From the NCBI GenBank assembly GCA_009602735.1, contig WELA01008804.1, positions 1-64,000 on the forward strand: a DNA stretch of 64,000 bases, read 5' to 3'. The position numbers were made by a program, and so were the translations under genes. Positions 33,501 through 43,589 of the stretch are shown one piece after another. Position 1 is the stretch's first letter. Each line of letters opens with the position of its first letter. This stretch comes from Mesotaenium endlicherianum. Its lineage: Eukaryota; Streptophyta; Zygnematophyceae; Zygnematales; Mesotaeniaceae. A model generated the notes under the pieces. That model searched no databases and was not told the origin of the DNA. It saw only the letters and a program-made list of their open reading frames with translations.

Positions 33501-35307
33501 TGGCGGCGCACAGGAGGTTCAGTACAGCCACAGGCCCTCTCCTCCCCTGGGTGGGCAGGCCCCCCCCCGCAGCCCTGGTAGGAGCCCCGGGGGCTCGTTG
33601 GGCGGCAGCCTTCCCTGGAGCTCATCCCGAGACAGAGAGCGGGAGCACAGCACAAGGGGCTACCTGGAGGATGTGGAAGCCCCCCCTGAGCACCACCTTG
33701 AGTATGACGAGCATCAGTTCTCACAGCACCCGCCGCCGCCGCTGCAGCAGCAGTACCAGGGGCGCCGCAGCATGGATGTGAACCTGCTGCCGCGGTGGCC
33801 CACTCACAGCATGGGGCTGACCGCTGCCACCCCTCACAGCCCCAGGAACACCCCCCCCCACAGCCCCCCACACCCCAACTTCATGTACAGTAGCCAGGGG
33901 GGGAGCTATAAGAGTCCCACCCATAGCCACCAGTCTCCTCTGAGGGGGCGTCGTACAAGGTCCAGCATTGAGCCCCTGCAGCGCCCGTCGTACCATCAGC
34001 AGGGTGGAGCTGGAGATGACTTCCCCCAGGTGGGCGCATATTATCCTCACAGCCAGTCTGAGAGCCCAAGCTCCAGCATGTACGCACAGCAGCAGCAGCA
34101 GCAGCAGCAGCTCTGGCAGGCCCAGAGAGAAGGCGTGCCTCCTCCGTCTCCTGCGGATGAGTACCACCACCACCACCACCCTGCCGCGTTTCCCAGCAGC
34201 CACTCAGACAGTGCAGCAGTGTTCCTGCGGAGCAGCTATGCACACCCCTCGATGGCCAGCAGTGTGGTAAGGGAAGCGGGGGGAGATTCGCCATTTGCCG
34301 AGCTCAGGAGCCTTGCTCTGGAGCCGCCACCTGTCGTGATCCCCCCAGCCCGAGACCCCCGGGAGCTTTTCACTAGGAGCCCCCGAGCAAGCCCCCCACA
34401 AGTGTCACCCGACGGCCCACTCTCGGTGCCATTCTCCTCGCCCTCACAGGATGGTAGCAGCACCGGTGCCATTGGCAGCAGCTCCATATCTGTGGTGTTG
34501 CACAAGTCCCCTCCGCCCATCTACGTGGGGGCCCCCACACCACCTGGTGAGAAGTCGCCGCTGTCAAAGAAGTCGGAGTGGGAGCTCTTTAAGGAGCGCC
34601 AGAAACGCTCAGGCAGTGGCAGCGGCAGTATCAGCAGCACCAACGCGGGCTCCAGCACAAGCGCCAGTCCTGCTGCAGTGGCTGCAGCAGTGGCACTGGC
34701 AGAGGCCCTCCCGTCACCAGGAAGCGCCAGTGGCAGCAGACTTCCCCCCGGCAGCCCCATCAGGGCCGCCGCTGCTCTTGGAGTTTCAGCAAGGAGCCCC
34801 CTGCGCACTCCGCAGCGCTCGCCCCTTGCCAGCCCCCTTGGCAGCCCGAAGCTCACAGGCTTGGCTATCCCCCCACTCGTAGCAGCAGCAGCAGCAGGAG
34901 GAGCAGGAGGTGGAGGAGGAGGCGATTTTCTCACACCGCCGTTTGCTTATGGTGGCCCTGCTCCTGGAACAGGTACTGCAGGTGACCCCTCGTCGCCTAG
35001 CGGCGGCAGGGGAGTGGCATCGGCAGCGTCTGTGACCCCCCCCAGGTCGCCCCGCTACTCGGAGCGGAAGCAACCAGCGGGGGGGGGGCAGTGGCTTGGA
35101 GGGGATGGGGACCCCTCATCTTGGAGGAAAACCTCCTCCAGCAGCTGGGGCGAAAGGAGCCAGGGGGTGGATGCTGGGATGGACTACCACCGGCAAGAGA
35201 CTCTGGACGAGAAGTATCAAAAGGCAGTGGAGCGCAGGAACGCAGAGAGCCGTGCCCAGAGCCAGGACTTGCTGCTTTCGGCCATCGCCAAGCTGCAGCA
35301 GCTATAG
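25764..35307 (+). CDS. MAP kinase kinase kinase (STE11/MEKK family, plant YODA/ANP-like)
   Basis: Nine exons, all with GT-AG introns and consistent phase: 25764-26309, 27646-27917, 28677-28770, 29977-30039, 30429-30589, 31152-31227, 31829-31888, 32331-32465, 32689-35307. They predict 1,341 residues. An in-frame TGA at 25,743 and purines at -3 and -1 support the start. The kinase domain spans about 253-520: glycine loop GSGGFGSV (260-267), Lys282 in FAVK, helix-C Glu305, HRDIKGSN (378-385), DFG (398-400), WMAPE (420-424), VDIWSLGCTVIEM, and RPTAANLLYHPFV at the end. Such kinases phosphorylate MAP2Ks in developmental and stress cascades. The ~820-residue tail is low-complexity, so the protein is far longer than Arabidopsis YODA (about 880). 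YODA versus ANP subtype is not settled. Confidence 0.9.
26310..27645 (+). other. MAPKKK intron 1, with a CA/CG microsatellite
   Basis: 1,336 bp between phase-0 exons. It contains an alternating purine-pyrimidine run at about 27,465-27,537 made of CA and CG dinucleotides. No transposon or additional exon was recognised, though a small upstream exon cannot be excluded. Confidence 0.6.
27465..27537. repeat. (CA)n/(CG)n microsatellite
   Basis: About 70 bp of alternating purine/pyrimidine, mixing ACACAC and CGCGCG stretches. A second, shorter run of this type lies in intron 4 at about 30,299-30,330. Confidence 0.85.
27646..27917 (+). CDS. MAPKKK exon 2 (glycine loop)
   Basis: It follows acceptor ...CCTGCAG. 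Gly/Ser-rich sequence is followed by the kinase start, HWTKGPKIGSGGFGSVYKCL. It ends at donor AA|GTAAGAG in phase 2. Confidence 0.85.
27935..28130. repeat. Pyrimidine-rich tract in MAPKKK intron 2
   Basis: About 190 bp very rich in C and T on the plus strand (CCTCCTCCCCC types). It is low-complexity rather than a transposon. Confidence 0.7.
28467..28490. other. Assembly gap (24 N) in a G-rich tract
   Basis: Unresolved bases are flanked on both sides by GGAGGGGGG-type purine runs (28,436-28,510) in intron 2. It does not touch an exon. Confidence 0.95.
28677..28770 (+). CDS. MAPKKK exon 3 (catalytic lysine)
   Basis: After GTGCAG, it reads NETGEFFAVKQV, where K is the ATP-anchoring lysine. It ends LEQLKS at donor TCG|GTGCGC, phase 0. 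The splice joins helix C to EVTLLSRL of the next exon, aligning without gap to YODA-type kinases. Confidence 0.88.
29977..30039 (+). CDS. MAPKKK exon 4 (helix C / beta 4)
   Basis: 21 codons: EVTLLSRLQHPNIVQYMGSD plus M. The acceptor is GCGCAG and the donor ATG|GTGCGT, both phase 0. Confidence 0.9.
30429..30589 (+). CDS. MAPKKK exon 5 (hinge to HRD)
   Basis: It starts DDEFLYIFLEFVECGSIQKV (hinge region) and continues to AYLHDTETIH. The R of HRD is split across the intron (AG|GTGCGT). Confidence 0.9.
31152..31227 (+). CDS. MAPKKK exon 6 (catalytic loop, DFG)
   Basis: It completes HRD and gives DIKGSNILVNTQGRVKLADF then GVAKS. The donor is TCG|GTGAGA, phase 0. Confidence 0.92.
31829..31888 (+). 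CDS. MAPKKK exon 7 (activation loop)
   Basis: 20 codons from YSNTVEMTACRG to TVWWMAPE. The loop has Ser/Thr residues that could be phosphorylated. GTVWWMAPE replaces the commoner GTPYWMAPE. The donor is GAG|GTCAGT. Confidence 0.9.
32331..32465 (+). CDS. MAPKKK exon 8 (subdomains IX-X)
   Basis: It starts AISGQAYDWSVDIWSLGCTV and ends PPWGQIDQ. It holds a direct repeat of PPW ten residues apart, giving a short insertion compared with ANP-type kinases. The donor is CAG|GTACCG, phase 0. Confidence 0.9.
32555..32640. repeat. CTG and GCAT short repeats in MAPKKK intron 8
   Basis: A (TGC)n run near 32,557-32,578 is followed by GCATGCATGCATGCATGC at about 32,608-32,625 and then by AGC repeats. The TGC and AGC runs are complementary, so the segment can fold into a hairpin. 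Confidence 0.7.
32689..35307 (+). CDS. MAPKKK exon 9 (kinase C-lobe end and long tail)
   Basis: It starts MAAIFKIGRAKGPPPLPGNL and completes the kinase by residue 520. The rest (521-1341) is low-complexity. It has a Gly/Ser run (about 33,240-33,290), two GGYA(F/L)YGGAQE units (33,440-33,520), poly-Gln (34,089-34,110), poly-His (34,162-34,181) and many SP/TP sites. A charged helical end (ETLDEKYQKAVERRNAES) may coil. The frame is open throughout to TAG at 35,305. Confidence 0.85.
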   Translation: MAAIFKIGRAKGPPPLPGNLSPVAKDFILQCLHIDPAKRPTAANLLYHPFVHTASAGSPQRSLLAPPALSVVQQGASAGGGVSPHGGAGPPVPRIAPRSPGRPTRISSTGSAWSTRQGGPEEAAMAVPAEEDYPPSPVLWKGRGGGSKMESGSPFGPPAPLVSALSLPVGAQLGSLLESNISYRSGGGSGGSGGSSSGGGAALHSDGRYISSDHAYPVHGGGGVMPGGYAGGGHAYPDGAGAGPSAAAAGGYAFYGGAQEGRAGGGGYALYGGAQEVQYSHRPSPPLGGQAPPRSPGRSPGGSLGGSLPWSSSRDREREHSTRGYLEDVEAPPEHHLEYDEHQFSQHPPPPLQQQYQGRRSMDVNLLPRWPTHSMGLTAATPHSPRNTPPHSPPHPNFMYSSQGGSYKSPTHSHQSPLRGRRTRSSIEPLQRPSYHQQGGAGDDFPQVGAYYPHSQSESPSSSMYAQQQQQQQQLWQAQREGVPPPSPADEYHHHHHPAAFPSSHSDSAAVFLRSSYAHPSMASSVVREAGGDSPFAELRSLALEPPPVVIPPARDPRELFTRSPRASPPQVSPDGPLSVPFSSPSQDGSSTGAIGSSSISVVLHKSPPPIYVGAPTPPGEKSPLSKKSEWELFKERQKRSGSGSGSISSTNAGSSTSASPAAVAAAVALAEALPSPGSASGSRLPPGSPIRAAAALGVSARSPLRTPQRSPLASPLGSPKLTGLAIPPLVAAAAAGGAGGGGGGDFLTPPFAYGGPAPGTGTAGDPSSPSGGRGVASAASVTPPRSPRYSERKQPAGGGQWLGGDGDPSSWRKTSSSSWGERSQGVDAGMDYHRQETLDEKYQKAVERRNAESRAQSQDLLLSAIAKLQQL

Positions 35308-38300
35308 AACCCAGAAGACATGAGTGAGGTTTCGTGCTTGCAGTGCTTGCGCTCACGTGAGTGGCTGGCTGAACTTTAACACTCAGGCCTTGCGCTGGCA
35401 TAAGATGCTACAACATAGATGCGATTCTGCGTTGGCAGTCTGATTGAGGTGAAACCAGCACTTGCCGAGGACAATGCTGAAGTTCCTTCAGTGCGTGCAA
35501 GCCTCTGCTCTGCCCTTGGTGTGTAGAATGCCTACTGTGTGGTGCTTGGGGCCTTTGGACTGGAAATGATTGGGCAGCGGGAGGTCAAGCTATGGGGAAA
35601 AAGAATCTATAGTTTCTGGAGCTAACTGCTTGATGAGGGTACTCTATGCAATTTACAAAGTATGTGCTCTCAATCGTTCTTTTTGGTTTGGCTTTGCAAC
35701 TGTCATGCCTGCCTAGACTTACTATGTACATCTCAAAATGTGGCACAAACAGGAATAAGGACAATGCCTCTGCCACCAGGTCATGATGTAGCAATAATGT
35801 CTATGTTTTAGTGGGCTTAATTCCTATATAGCAGCCCATTCTTGCATATTCTTCTGCAATAGTGTAGTGGCTGCAAGGCCAAGTTTCAGCCTACTATTGG
35901 TAATTGTCAACTTCCGAAACTATGACTTTTGTGTCTTAGTGACCCAAGCCAAGATAGAAGGCCATGTTATGATACCAACATATCGTCCTTTGACATACAT
36001 TCTGCAATGAGGTACCTTGATATAGATGGAACTCTTTTGGTGCATATAGCTCGTATGCCTTGTCCTTACCCAACTATGGAGTCCTAAGAAGGGCATTTTT
36101 AGGTCGGAAAGTTCTCCAGATAGGACAAAGAGAAACGTGGCCAGAATTTTGGATTTGTTCTTTTTTAAATAAATGCTAGCACTTTGATTGGAATGGTTGG
36201 TGAAGTTACAGTGCATGAAGTATCAAATCATGGGGGGTATGTGGTGTAAGTGAATAGTAAAGGACAGCAAAGAAATGACAATGCTTCACTAATATGTTCA
36301 ACATCAGGCTACTTCATTTGCACATATTTAGCATAATTTCTAGCTCTCATGCTAGAGGTAAGGTTTGGATGCTTTTATGAAAAATCAAATTACAAGAAAC
36401 TTGCAAGCTATAAAGAGAACAAAGGGCTGCCTACATTCACTTACCATCGATATTGGAGCGTTGTTGCAATCAAGCAGCAAGCAACTCAGTGAGAAGTGCA
36501 ATCAGGAAATTCATACACTTTAATTTGCTTTGTGCACAGGTATGAAGTACTTGGTCATTTGCACATTCTCGCCTTCACTGTGGTCTTGCAATTTGAGTGC
36601 CACATTCAAAGGTGGGGGTAACTGATGTTGAGCCAGCTCACCTTAACATATTGGTTCTTTCACATTCCATTGTAAGAAATTCAAGCTGACGTCCTCGGTT
36701 GACAAAGTCAACAACTTTCTCAACACATTGAATAAACTACACTAGCATACTTCCATTTGTACAACCTCACACTTGTGAGCAATCTGATGTATTACTTCAT
36801 CAATAAACATTTTTACATGTTATCAATCAGAGAAGTGCTACCAATTCTCACTAAGAGTAAATAATACTCACATGTGTTGGGTCTGGAATTGTGAAAATTC
36901 TTTTCAGGGCGAAGAATGTTGTTTTTCTGACAATTTAAGTCAGCGCGGATTGGGAACTTGTTATTAGCTAAAATGAAATAGCTACATTCTGCTACTAAGA
37001 GATTCAAAGTGTGCAAGTCTTTGGTCGTGAAACATGCAGCACTTTAAAGTGGATAGTGTGGCAGGCTAGGGTGTCTATAAGGGAATGATTCAAGGTGAAA
37101 AGTCTTGACTTGGCAAATCTGAAGATCTTGATTGTGATAGAGATTTGCATAGAGACTGGATGATATTAAGGTAGTCGTACGCTATTCTTAGCGACTCTTG
37201 GTTGTGCAACATTTTCCCAATGAACATGCATCACATGAAGGTGGATTAAGAGTAGGGGTGGCAAGCTAAGGTGTCATATTGAGTAAGTTCTGCGGAGCGT
37301 GGCTAGTACGGCCGCTGCGACAATGTTTTCAATGTGCATCTTGTACGTTGACAAAACAGATATGTTCATACAGGCATGTGAACTAGATAGGCCAATCTGC
37401 TTAGGCTCGCTTGCAAGGTATTTAGGCTAGCTTGGAGGGTACCTCAGAGGGCTGGTGACTGGTAGCAAACAAGGCTATGTCGAGAGTCATGGAAAAGGTT
37501 GACACTCCGAGAAGCAGGGCGACTTGACGAAAGGTAGTACCAACGGAATAAGGAGGAATAACATAATCATCAGCTCCAAACATAATACATGGAAAGAAAC
37601 CCTATGGAAATAAACCCTATGCCGTCGGGAGCGAACAGGCATAATATATGGAACTACGACCTACGGGGAGCGTGCAGGCAGCTTGATGGTGGAGTTCATA
37701 AGTAGTACCATACCTCCGCCTGGGTGAGTAGCTAGTGCTAGGTTGAGCTATCCATAGGATGGCAGTCTTTTAACTTCTGAGAGTTACAATAATTTTCAAG
37801 ACTATTTTTCAGATAGTCCTAGCTCTTAGCTACAGATCAATATTTGAGCTCTTCACTTGAAGTGTGTAACTTTTTCACGTCTACATGCAACACTTTTGGG
37901 AGTTGGTAGCACACACACACTTTGCTGAACGGTTGTGTGATTCGTGAAAACTAAGCAAAGACACAAAAATTTGTTGGCAGTTGGGGAGGGTTTAGGGTTC
38001 CCCTCTCCCATTCCTACTCTTTCATAATATTTTAATTATCTTCTCATTCTTATTTTCCCAAAGCCTAGTTATCTGCCACTGGTTTCCCGCTAGACCCATC
38101 ATAGCTGGAACACCCTAGCATCTTCCAATAAGTTGCAGCTACCAACAATCATTGTGCACTCAGTCGCAGCCTTGAATGACTCGTGGCCTTAAGGTCAAAA
38201 AGAGAGTCAGCTGTCAAATGTTTCAAATTCCCCTAAGGAGTGTGTACCATGGGGGGAAACTGCCCCTCGGAAGAGGGGGCACTTAGCGACCAAAATTCAA

Positions 38301-38814
38301 AACTTTTTTTGATATCACCCATTATTTAACTTATTTTATAGCCTACATGTCGTCTGTCGCTCGTTGCCGCCCACTATCGCCTACTCGAGCAAGTGCTCCG
38401 ATCCAATTGGCTCTCATGTGATGTCATATGAGCGTGTGTGAGCTGGTGATTGCGCATGTTGGCGCATGTGAGCGCTGATGAGCGCTGGTGAGTGCTAACG
38501 GTCGCAGCCAGTCGCAGCCAGTGGCACCAGATGGCAGGTTCTCATTGGTTCTCGTGACTCAGCATCAATGAGCGTGGACGAGCGTGCCCTGAACTGGCTC
38601 TGGCTGGCCCTGAGCGTGCCTACTCGCATCTGATCGCGCCTGATCGTGTCTCCAGTGACCCCAAACGATTTCAACCTTAAGTGATGATCTATCCGAACTT
38701 GACTCAACCTCAAGTAAATGGCACGCGACTGCCTGGGACTGATTTGGGCTAGCTTGGGAGACAGCTCGGGACCAACTTAACTTCGTGCATGTATGAGATC
38801 GCCACCTTCACCAT
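35308..38814. other. 3' UTR and intergenic DNA, no gene seen
   Basis: The first several hundred bases after the MAPKKK stop are presumably its 3' UTR. An AATAAA lies at 36,168-36,173, but the real polyadenylation site cannot be chosen from sequence alone. The remainder is AT-richer single-copy-looking DNA with only short frames. A patch at about 38,410-38,510 repeats GAGCG/TGAGCG-type words. I see no transposon until 38,815. Confidence 0.6.
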
Positions 38815-38867
38815 TGATGTTCAAACATCAACAATCTTGGACCCTCGTTTTCTCCGTGTCCGACTTG

Positions 38868-39239
38868 GTGTATTCGAAACAAGGATCTTTGTACACAAGT
38901 GGTAGCTTCTATATAGAGAGATGGCTTCTTGAAAGTTAATATATGGATTTTGGCAAGTACAAGAGTGATTCTTGAATGTCTTTTCATGTTCTAGCTCTTG
39001 TTTATATACTTGCTACATAAATAATTTCTAGGAAGGTGTATGTTGATATGTTGGCACCCAACACATCCCAAAACTTGCCACCTTTTTCTGGAATAATGTA
39101 CACATGTTCTTTTGACCTAAAAATGGCACACTTCCCTATTCACACTTGAATCCACACAATACTACTCCAAATATATTTGAAAACATCAAAATATATGCAA
39201 ACTAATATATTATAACTCGTATCACTACATCACCCCCCC
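38868..39239 (-). repeat. Element B 3' LTR
   Basis: It begins TGTAGTGATACGAG (minus strand) at 39,239, next to the CCCCCCC polypurine complement. It matches the A LTR down to about 38,868. Beyond this the sequence differs, and it may end at TGATGTTCAAACATCA near 38,815-38,830. Confidence 0.75.
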
Positions 39240-39493
39240 GACAGAAAAAGCGACGTCTCCGCGCGTCAAGTCAGGTCTTGCACATGTGGAGCAGACTAGT
39301 CAACAGCTTCAAGTCAGATGCCACACATGTGAAGAGGATTAGTCCAAGGCGCCAAGCCAGGTGCTACACATGTAAGATAGACTAGGCAAGGTCGTGGCAG
39401 GTCAGTTTTCAGAATTAATTGTACAGAGACCTATCACCAGTAGCAATTTTAGTGTTCTGTCCAGAAATTGCGAGAAGAGAAGAGTGTAAAATG

Positions 39494-41624
39494 TCAATTT
39501 TTCCTCTTTCTTGTTCTTGCAGGCTGCCTCCAAGGGGTCTTCTGCTGCTTCTTGATGGTGGCAGGCTGCCTCCCTGAAGTCTTCGGGCTTCTAGTAGAGA
39601 GACTTGGGGCTGGTCCGAGATGGGGGTTGGCGGCATGGAAGCACTTCAACTTTCTCTGAACTTTGTCAAGGTAGTGCGCCGCCACCCAACTATTCTCCGA
39701 ATCTGAATATCCTTTCCACTTGATCAAGTATTGCTGCTGTATCCTGAAATTTCTCACTACCACTATGTCTTCCACTTCTTACTCCAAATGAGCATCCACT
39801 ATTGTTGGGGCTGGTGGGGTTGTCACACGTCTTGGGAACTTGTTGTCGGGTTGCACATATGGCTTGAAGAGGGAAGCGTGGAATACGGGCTCGTTGTGCA
39901 TAGTCTGGGGAAGTTCTAGCTTGAAAGCAACAAGGCTGACTTGCTGGATAATCTTGAAGGGTCCCAAATACTTGGGAGAGAACTTGCTGCCGGCAGGCTT
40001 ATTGTTTAGAGAAATATTTTTGGATGATAGTAACACGTTGTCACCCACTCTGTACGTAATTTCTCTTCTGGACCTGCTTTCGACTCTTGCTTGAGCATCT
40101 TGCGCCAGTTGTAGAGCTGTCTTCGCTGCTGTAAGGGCCGCTTCTCATGTCTCCATAAAATCTGTTGCTGCAGGTACTTCATCATGGCCAGCCGTGAAGC
40201 TCAGCGGCGTGGTTGGATGGAAGCCATAGTTGAGGAAGAATGGGGACTCTTGGGTAGAGGCCTGCGTCGTGTTGTTGTAGACAAACTCGAGGGGGGTCAA
40301 GTACATGTCCCAGTCTTGCTCGAGGGTAGACACGTAGGCCTTTAGAGAGGTCTTTAGGGTACGATTCATACGCTCGGTTTGCCCATCTGATTGTGGGTGG
40401 TAGGCAGTAGACATATCCAGCGATGTACCCAAGTTCTTGAAGAGATTTTTCCAGAAATGGCTTGTGAATCTTGGATCTCTATCTGACACAATTCTTGATG
40501 GTAGTCCATGGAGTCGGAAGATGTTGTCAAAGATGAGTCTTGCAAGTTGTGGTGCTGTAGCCTTAGTCGTCGTGGGAATAAAATGAGCCATCTTGGTAAG
40601 TCTGTCCACCACCGTGAGTATTGCATTATGGCCTCGAGGTGTCACGGGCAAGTCCACGATAAGGTCCATTGAGATGTCCGTCCATTGTCTTTCGGGGATT
40701 GGTAGTGGTTGGAGGAGTCCTCCCGCCTTTTGCGATGATGGCTTGATTCTTTGGCATGTGTCACAGCTCCTGCAGTACTCCTTGACTTGCTTAGACATGC
40801 CTGGCCAACAATAAGTCCTGGCTAGAACGCCCGTGGTCTTTAGGATTCCAAAGTGTCCTCCAAGAGGGTTGTCGTGTGCTTCTCGTAGAAGCAAGAGCCG
40901 GAGGTCTAAGTCATTAGGAACACATCTCTGGCCCGTATCTTGCCTCACCCAATACTTGCCTTCTTGCTTCTTGTATGGGTCCAAGGCTGCTTCTCCATTC
41001 TTGTAGTAAGGGTCTCTTTCATAGGCGGCTGAAAATTGAGCTTCCAGATTTGTCTTTAGGGATGTCATCACTGCGTTGAATCGCAGTCTTGAGAGGGGGT
41101 CAGTCGGGTTTGTCATGCCGGGCTGGTACTGAATCGTGATGTTGTATTGTTGCAAGTATCCGCTCCATCTTGCTTGTCTCCTTGAGAGATACGGCTGCGT
41201 CTGGAGGTGCTTCAACGCTTTGTGGTCCGTAGTGACCAGCACCTTGCGGCCTTCAACGTAGTAGCGCCAAACCTTCAAGGCATGTACAATCGCCAATGCC
41301 TCTCGCTCCGTGGTAGTATAATTTTGCTCGGCAGGATTTAGCTTCCTTGACTCGTAGGCAATGGGCTGCAGTCCCTTGCCTTGGTCTTGAAGTAGGATTG
41401 CTCCAATTGCATACGAAGATGCATTGGTGATGACGTGGAAGGGCCAATGTGGGTTTGGACTTGGGAGTGTGAGCACCGGGGATGTCGTCGGTCTTTGCTT
41501 CAGTTGTTGGAATGCTTCCTCCTCTTTCTTGGTCCAAACATATGGCTTCTTCTTCTTGAGTAGATCCGTGAGAGGGGCTGCTATGTGCGAGAAGCTCTGG
41601 ATGAATCTCCTGTACCAATTGGAG
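39494..41624 (-). pseudogene. Element B pol: RNase H, integrase, chromodomain
   Basis: RNase H words ([20 protein letters not shown]) lie at about 41,380-41,450. The integrase zinc motif and DDE core ([27 protein letters not shown]) are at about 40,360-40,880, and the chromodomain ([15 protein letters not shown]) near 39,690-39,770. The reading is nearly identical to A pol. It is broken. Confidence 0.85.
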
Positions 41625-42359
41625 CAGTGCCCTAATGGAAGCTTAGTGACTCACGAGGAAAAGGACCAATTGCAATCATACTAAAGAGTGCAACGGCACA
41701 TCACAAACAAAGCTTACTTCACATTGTGTGTAGCAGGAAACTGCTCACAAATGAACTAGAATGAAAGGTCTTGTCATTACAAACTCGTAGAGATTTGTAG
41801 AAGTGAAAATTGATCAGAAACAAAGAAGTTACGCCTATTTATAGTTTTTTGACCTAAGTTCTCCTTTCATGGCAGGATGGCCGCTTAGCAACGGCTTTTT
41901 CTAAGTATTTGTCAAATCGTCCCTTCCAAATATTCCAGAGTAGACCAGATCAGTCTCATCTGACGTGTCGGGCCGATTTGATGTCCACATGCATGCATCG
42001 AAATATCTAGCATATACTAACTTAGACGCGCTAGGCTAATCCGAAACTTCTTGGTATATTGACCTAGTGAGCACGCCACGTCAGCCAAAGTTACGTGAAG
42101 GTTCAAATTCACTCTAACGGCCCTGACCACTCAACGCAGTCGATCAATCCGACCGTTGCGCTCACCGTGAATTAAGGATAGTCGTCAACCGACCTCAAAA
42201 TTAAATAAACTTTGGAAATTCATAGCTCTTTGAACACCTGACCAAATTCGCTCAACTTTATATCACAATAACCAAAAAAATGCACTCTACACTACTATAG
42301 AATCAGAATATTCTTTCACAAAACTCAAAAAATGCACTTTATAAAGCTATGACCTTACA
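41625..42359 (-). repeat. Full-looking LTR of the C2 family, minus orientation
   Basis: Read on the minus strand it begins TGTAAGGTCATAG (42,359) and has a TATA word CTATAAATAG at 41,835-41,844. It ends near 41,625 in sequence (CTTTTCCTCGTGAGTCACTA then GGGCACTG) that matches the last ~50 bp before the C2 primer site. It lies between element B and C2 with no body of its own visible, so it is a solo LTR or the relic of a rearranged copy. Confidence 0.65.
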
Positions 42360-42439
42360 TGCACTCTGTATGATAGTAACTAATTCTTTTCCTCGTGACT
42401 CACTACACTTCTACTGGGGCACTCCGCCCCTTTCATCTG

Positions 42440-42451
42440 GTATTGGAGCTG
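42440..42451 (+). other. C2 primer binding site (tRNA-iMet type)
   Basis: TGGTATTGGAGC directly follows the LTR tail ...CCCCTTTCATC. It resembles the initiator-Met primer site with small differences. Confidence 0.6.
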
Positions 42452-42472
42452 GGGTAGTTTGCATATTATATT

Positions 42473-43480
42473 ATGGAGTCGCAGTCGGCAACAAGAGGAG
42501 GCGAACATGTCGAGCATGTTGAGCTCGTGGAGCAGCAAACAGCGCCAACAATGACGAGAGAGCAACAAGAGATGCAGGCGATGCTGAGGCAAATGACAAA
42601 TAAAATTGGAGGACAAGCCTACACCCAAATTCAACAAAATATGCGCGCGGAGGTGGAGAGAATGGTGCAAGTTGTTGTTGGGAACGCCGCTTCGACGAAT
42701 TCGGCACCTGCACCTGTTGTACCACCAATTCATGTTGACCCCGTGGTGCAACCAGTTATTTCACCCGCATCGGGAGTGCGTACGCCTAAGCCTGAAGTGT
42801 ATACTGGAGAGCGTGGATCGCCGCTTGTTTATCAATGGATTTTTGGAGTGAAAAAATTTGTGGAGTATTCCCCGTTCACGCCCGACAGGCAAGTCGCCTT
42901 TGTGCTTACCTTGCTGAAGAAGAGTGCTGGACCTTAGTATGAGCGACAAAAGCAGCTGTCTAGAGTTCCTGCTACAGTTGATCAGCTTATTGAAGGTTTG
43001 AAGAGGCAATTTCAACCTATTACACCCGAGGCTACCGCTCAATATCTCTCGGCGCGTCTTCGTCAACAAGGAAGCGTTCAGGAGTATGTATCGCGCTTCA
43101 ACGAGCTGGTGCTTTAATGTCCATGCACAAGTTGGAGATGATGGACATGTTCAAGAGGGGACTCAAGCCAACTGCAGCCAAGGAAGTGGAGCTCAAGGAC
43201 CCTACAATGCTTAAGGAGATGATGGCATTGGCAACGAGAGTTGACGCTGTGAAGTACAGTCAGAGACAGTGGGGCAGCCAGAACTTTGGAGGATATCGAC
43301 ACTTTGGATCTCAAGCGCCAAGCACGAGTGGTCAAGGTCCAGTACCTATGGAGTTGGAACTAGTTTAGACCCAGCGCAGATAACACTATTTGAAGCCGAG
43401 AGGGCCTTGCTATAATTGTGGCAAGCTTGGGCATCTGGCTCGAGACTGTCATGTGAAGGTGAAGCAACCTCAATAACATT
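42473..43480 (+). pseudogene. C2 gag with CCHC knuckle
   Basis: It starts MESQSATRGGEHVEHVEL and has a Gln/Met-rich stretch (TREQQEMQAMLRQMTNKIGG). A capsid-like part, LVYQWIFGVKKFVEYSPFTP, follows near 42,820-42,890. A zinc knuckle, CYNCGKLGHLARDC, lies near 43,410-43,450. It is broken. Confidence 0.7.
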
Positions 43481-43589
43481 TGGAAAAAGGAGGACGCCAA
43501 TAAGTCGTTCTGGGGTGCCTACTGGCGTGAAGACGACAACTCACAAGGAGGTCATCCCCAAGAGCCTACCAAGAAGCGAAAAACGAGAC

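Larger units (their letters stand above)
38815..41624 (-). mobile_element. Element B: 5'-shortened copy of chromovirus A family
   Basis: A minus-strand copy of the A family holding the 3' LTR, polypurine tract, 3' tandem repeats, chromodomain, integrase and most of RNase H. It stops within pol at about 41,624, where an LTR of another family begins, so RT, protease and gag are not present. It is close to A in sequence, so fairly young, but broken. Confidence 0.85.

Noticed and set aside
33145-34570. Long antisense and alternative frames across MAPKKK exon 9
   Set aside because: They are poly-Ala, poly-Ser or poly-Val shadows of the Gly/Gln/His-rich coding strand, with no independent support.
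35308-38814. A second host gene downstream of the MAPKKK
   Set aside because: Only short frames without recognisable motifs, and no convincing exon-intron structure.
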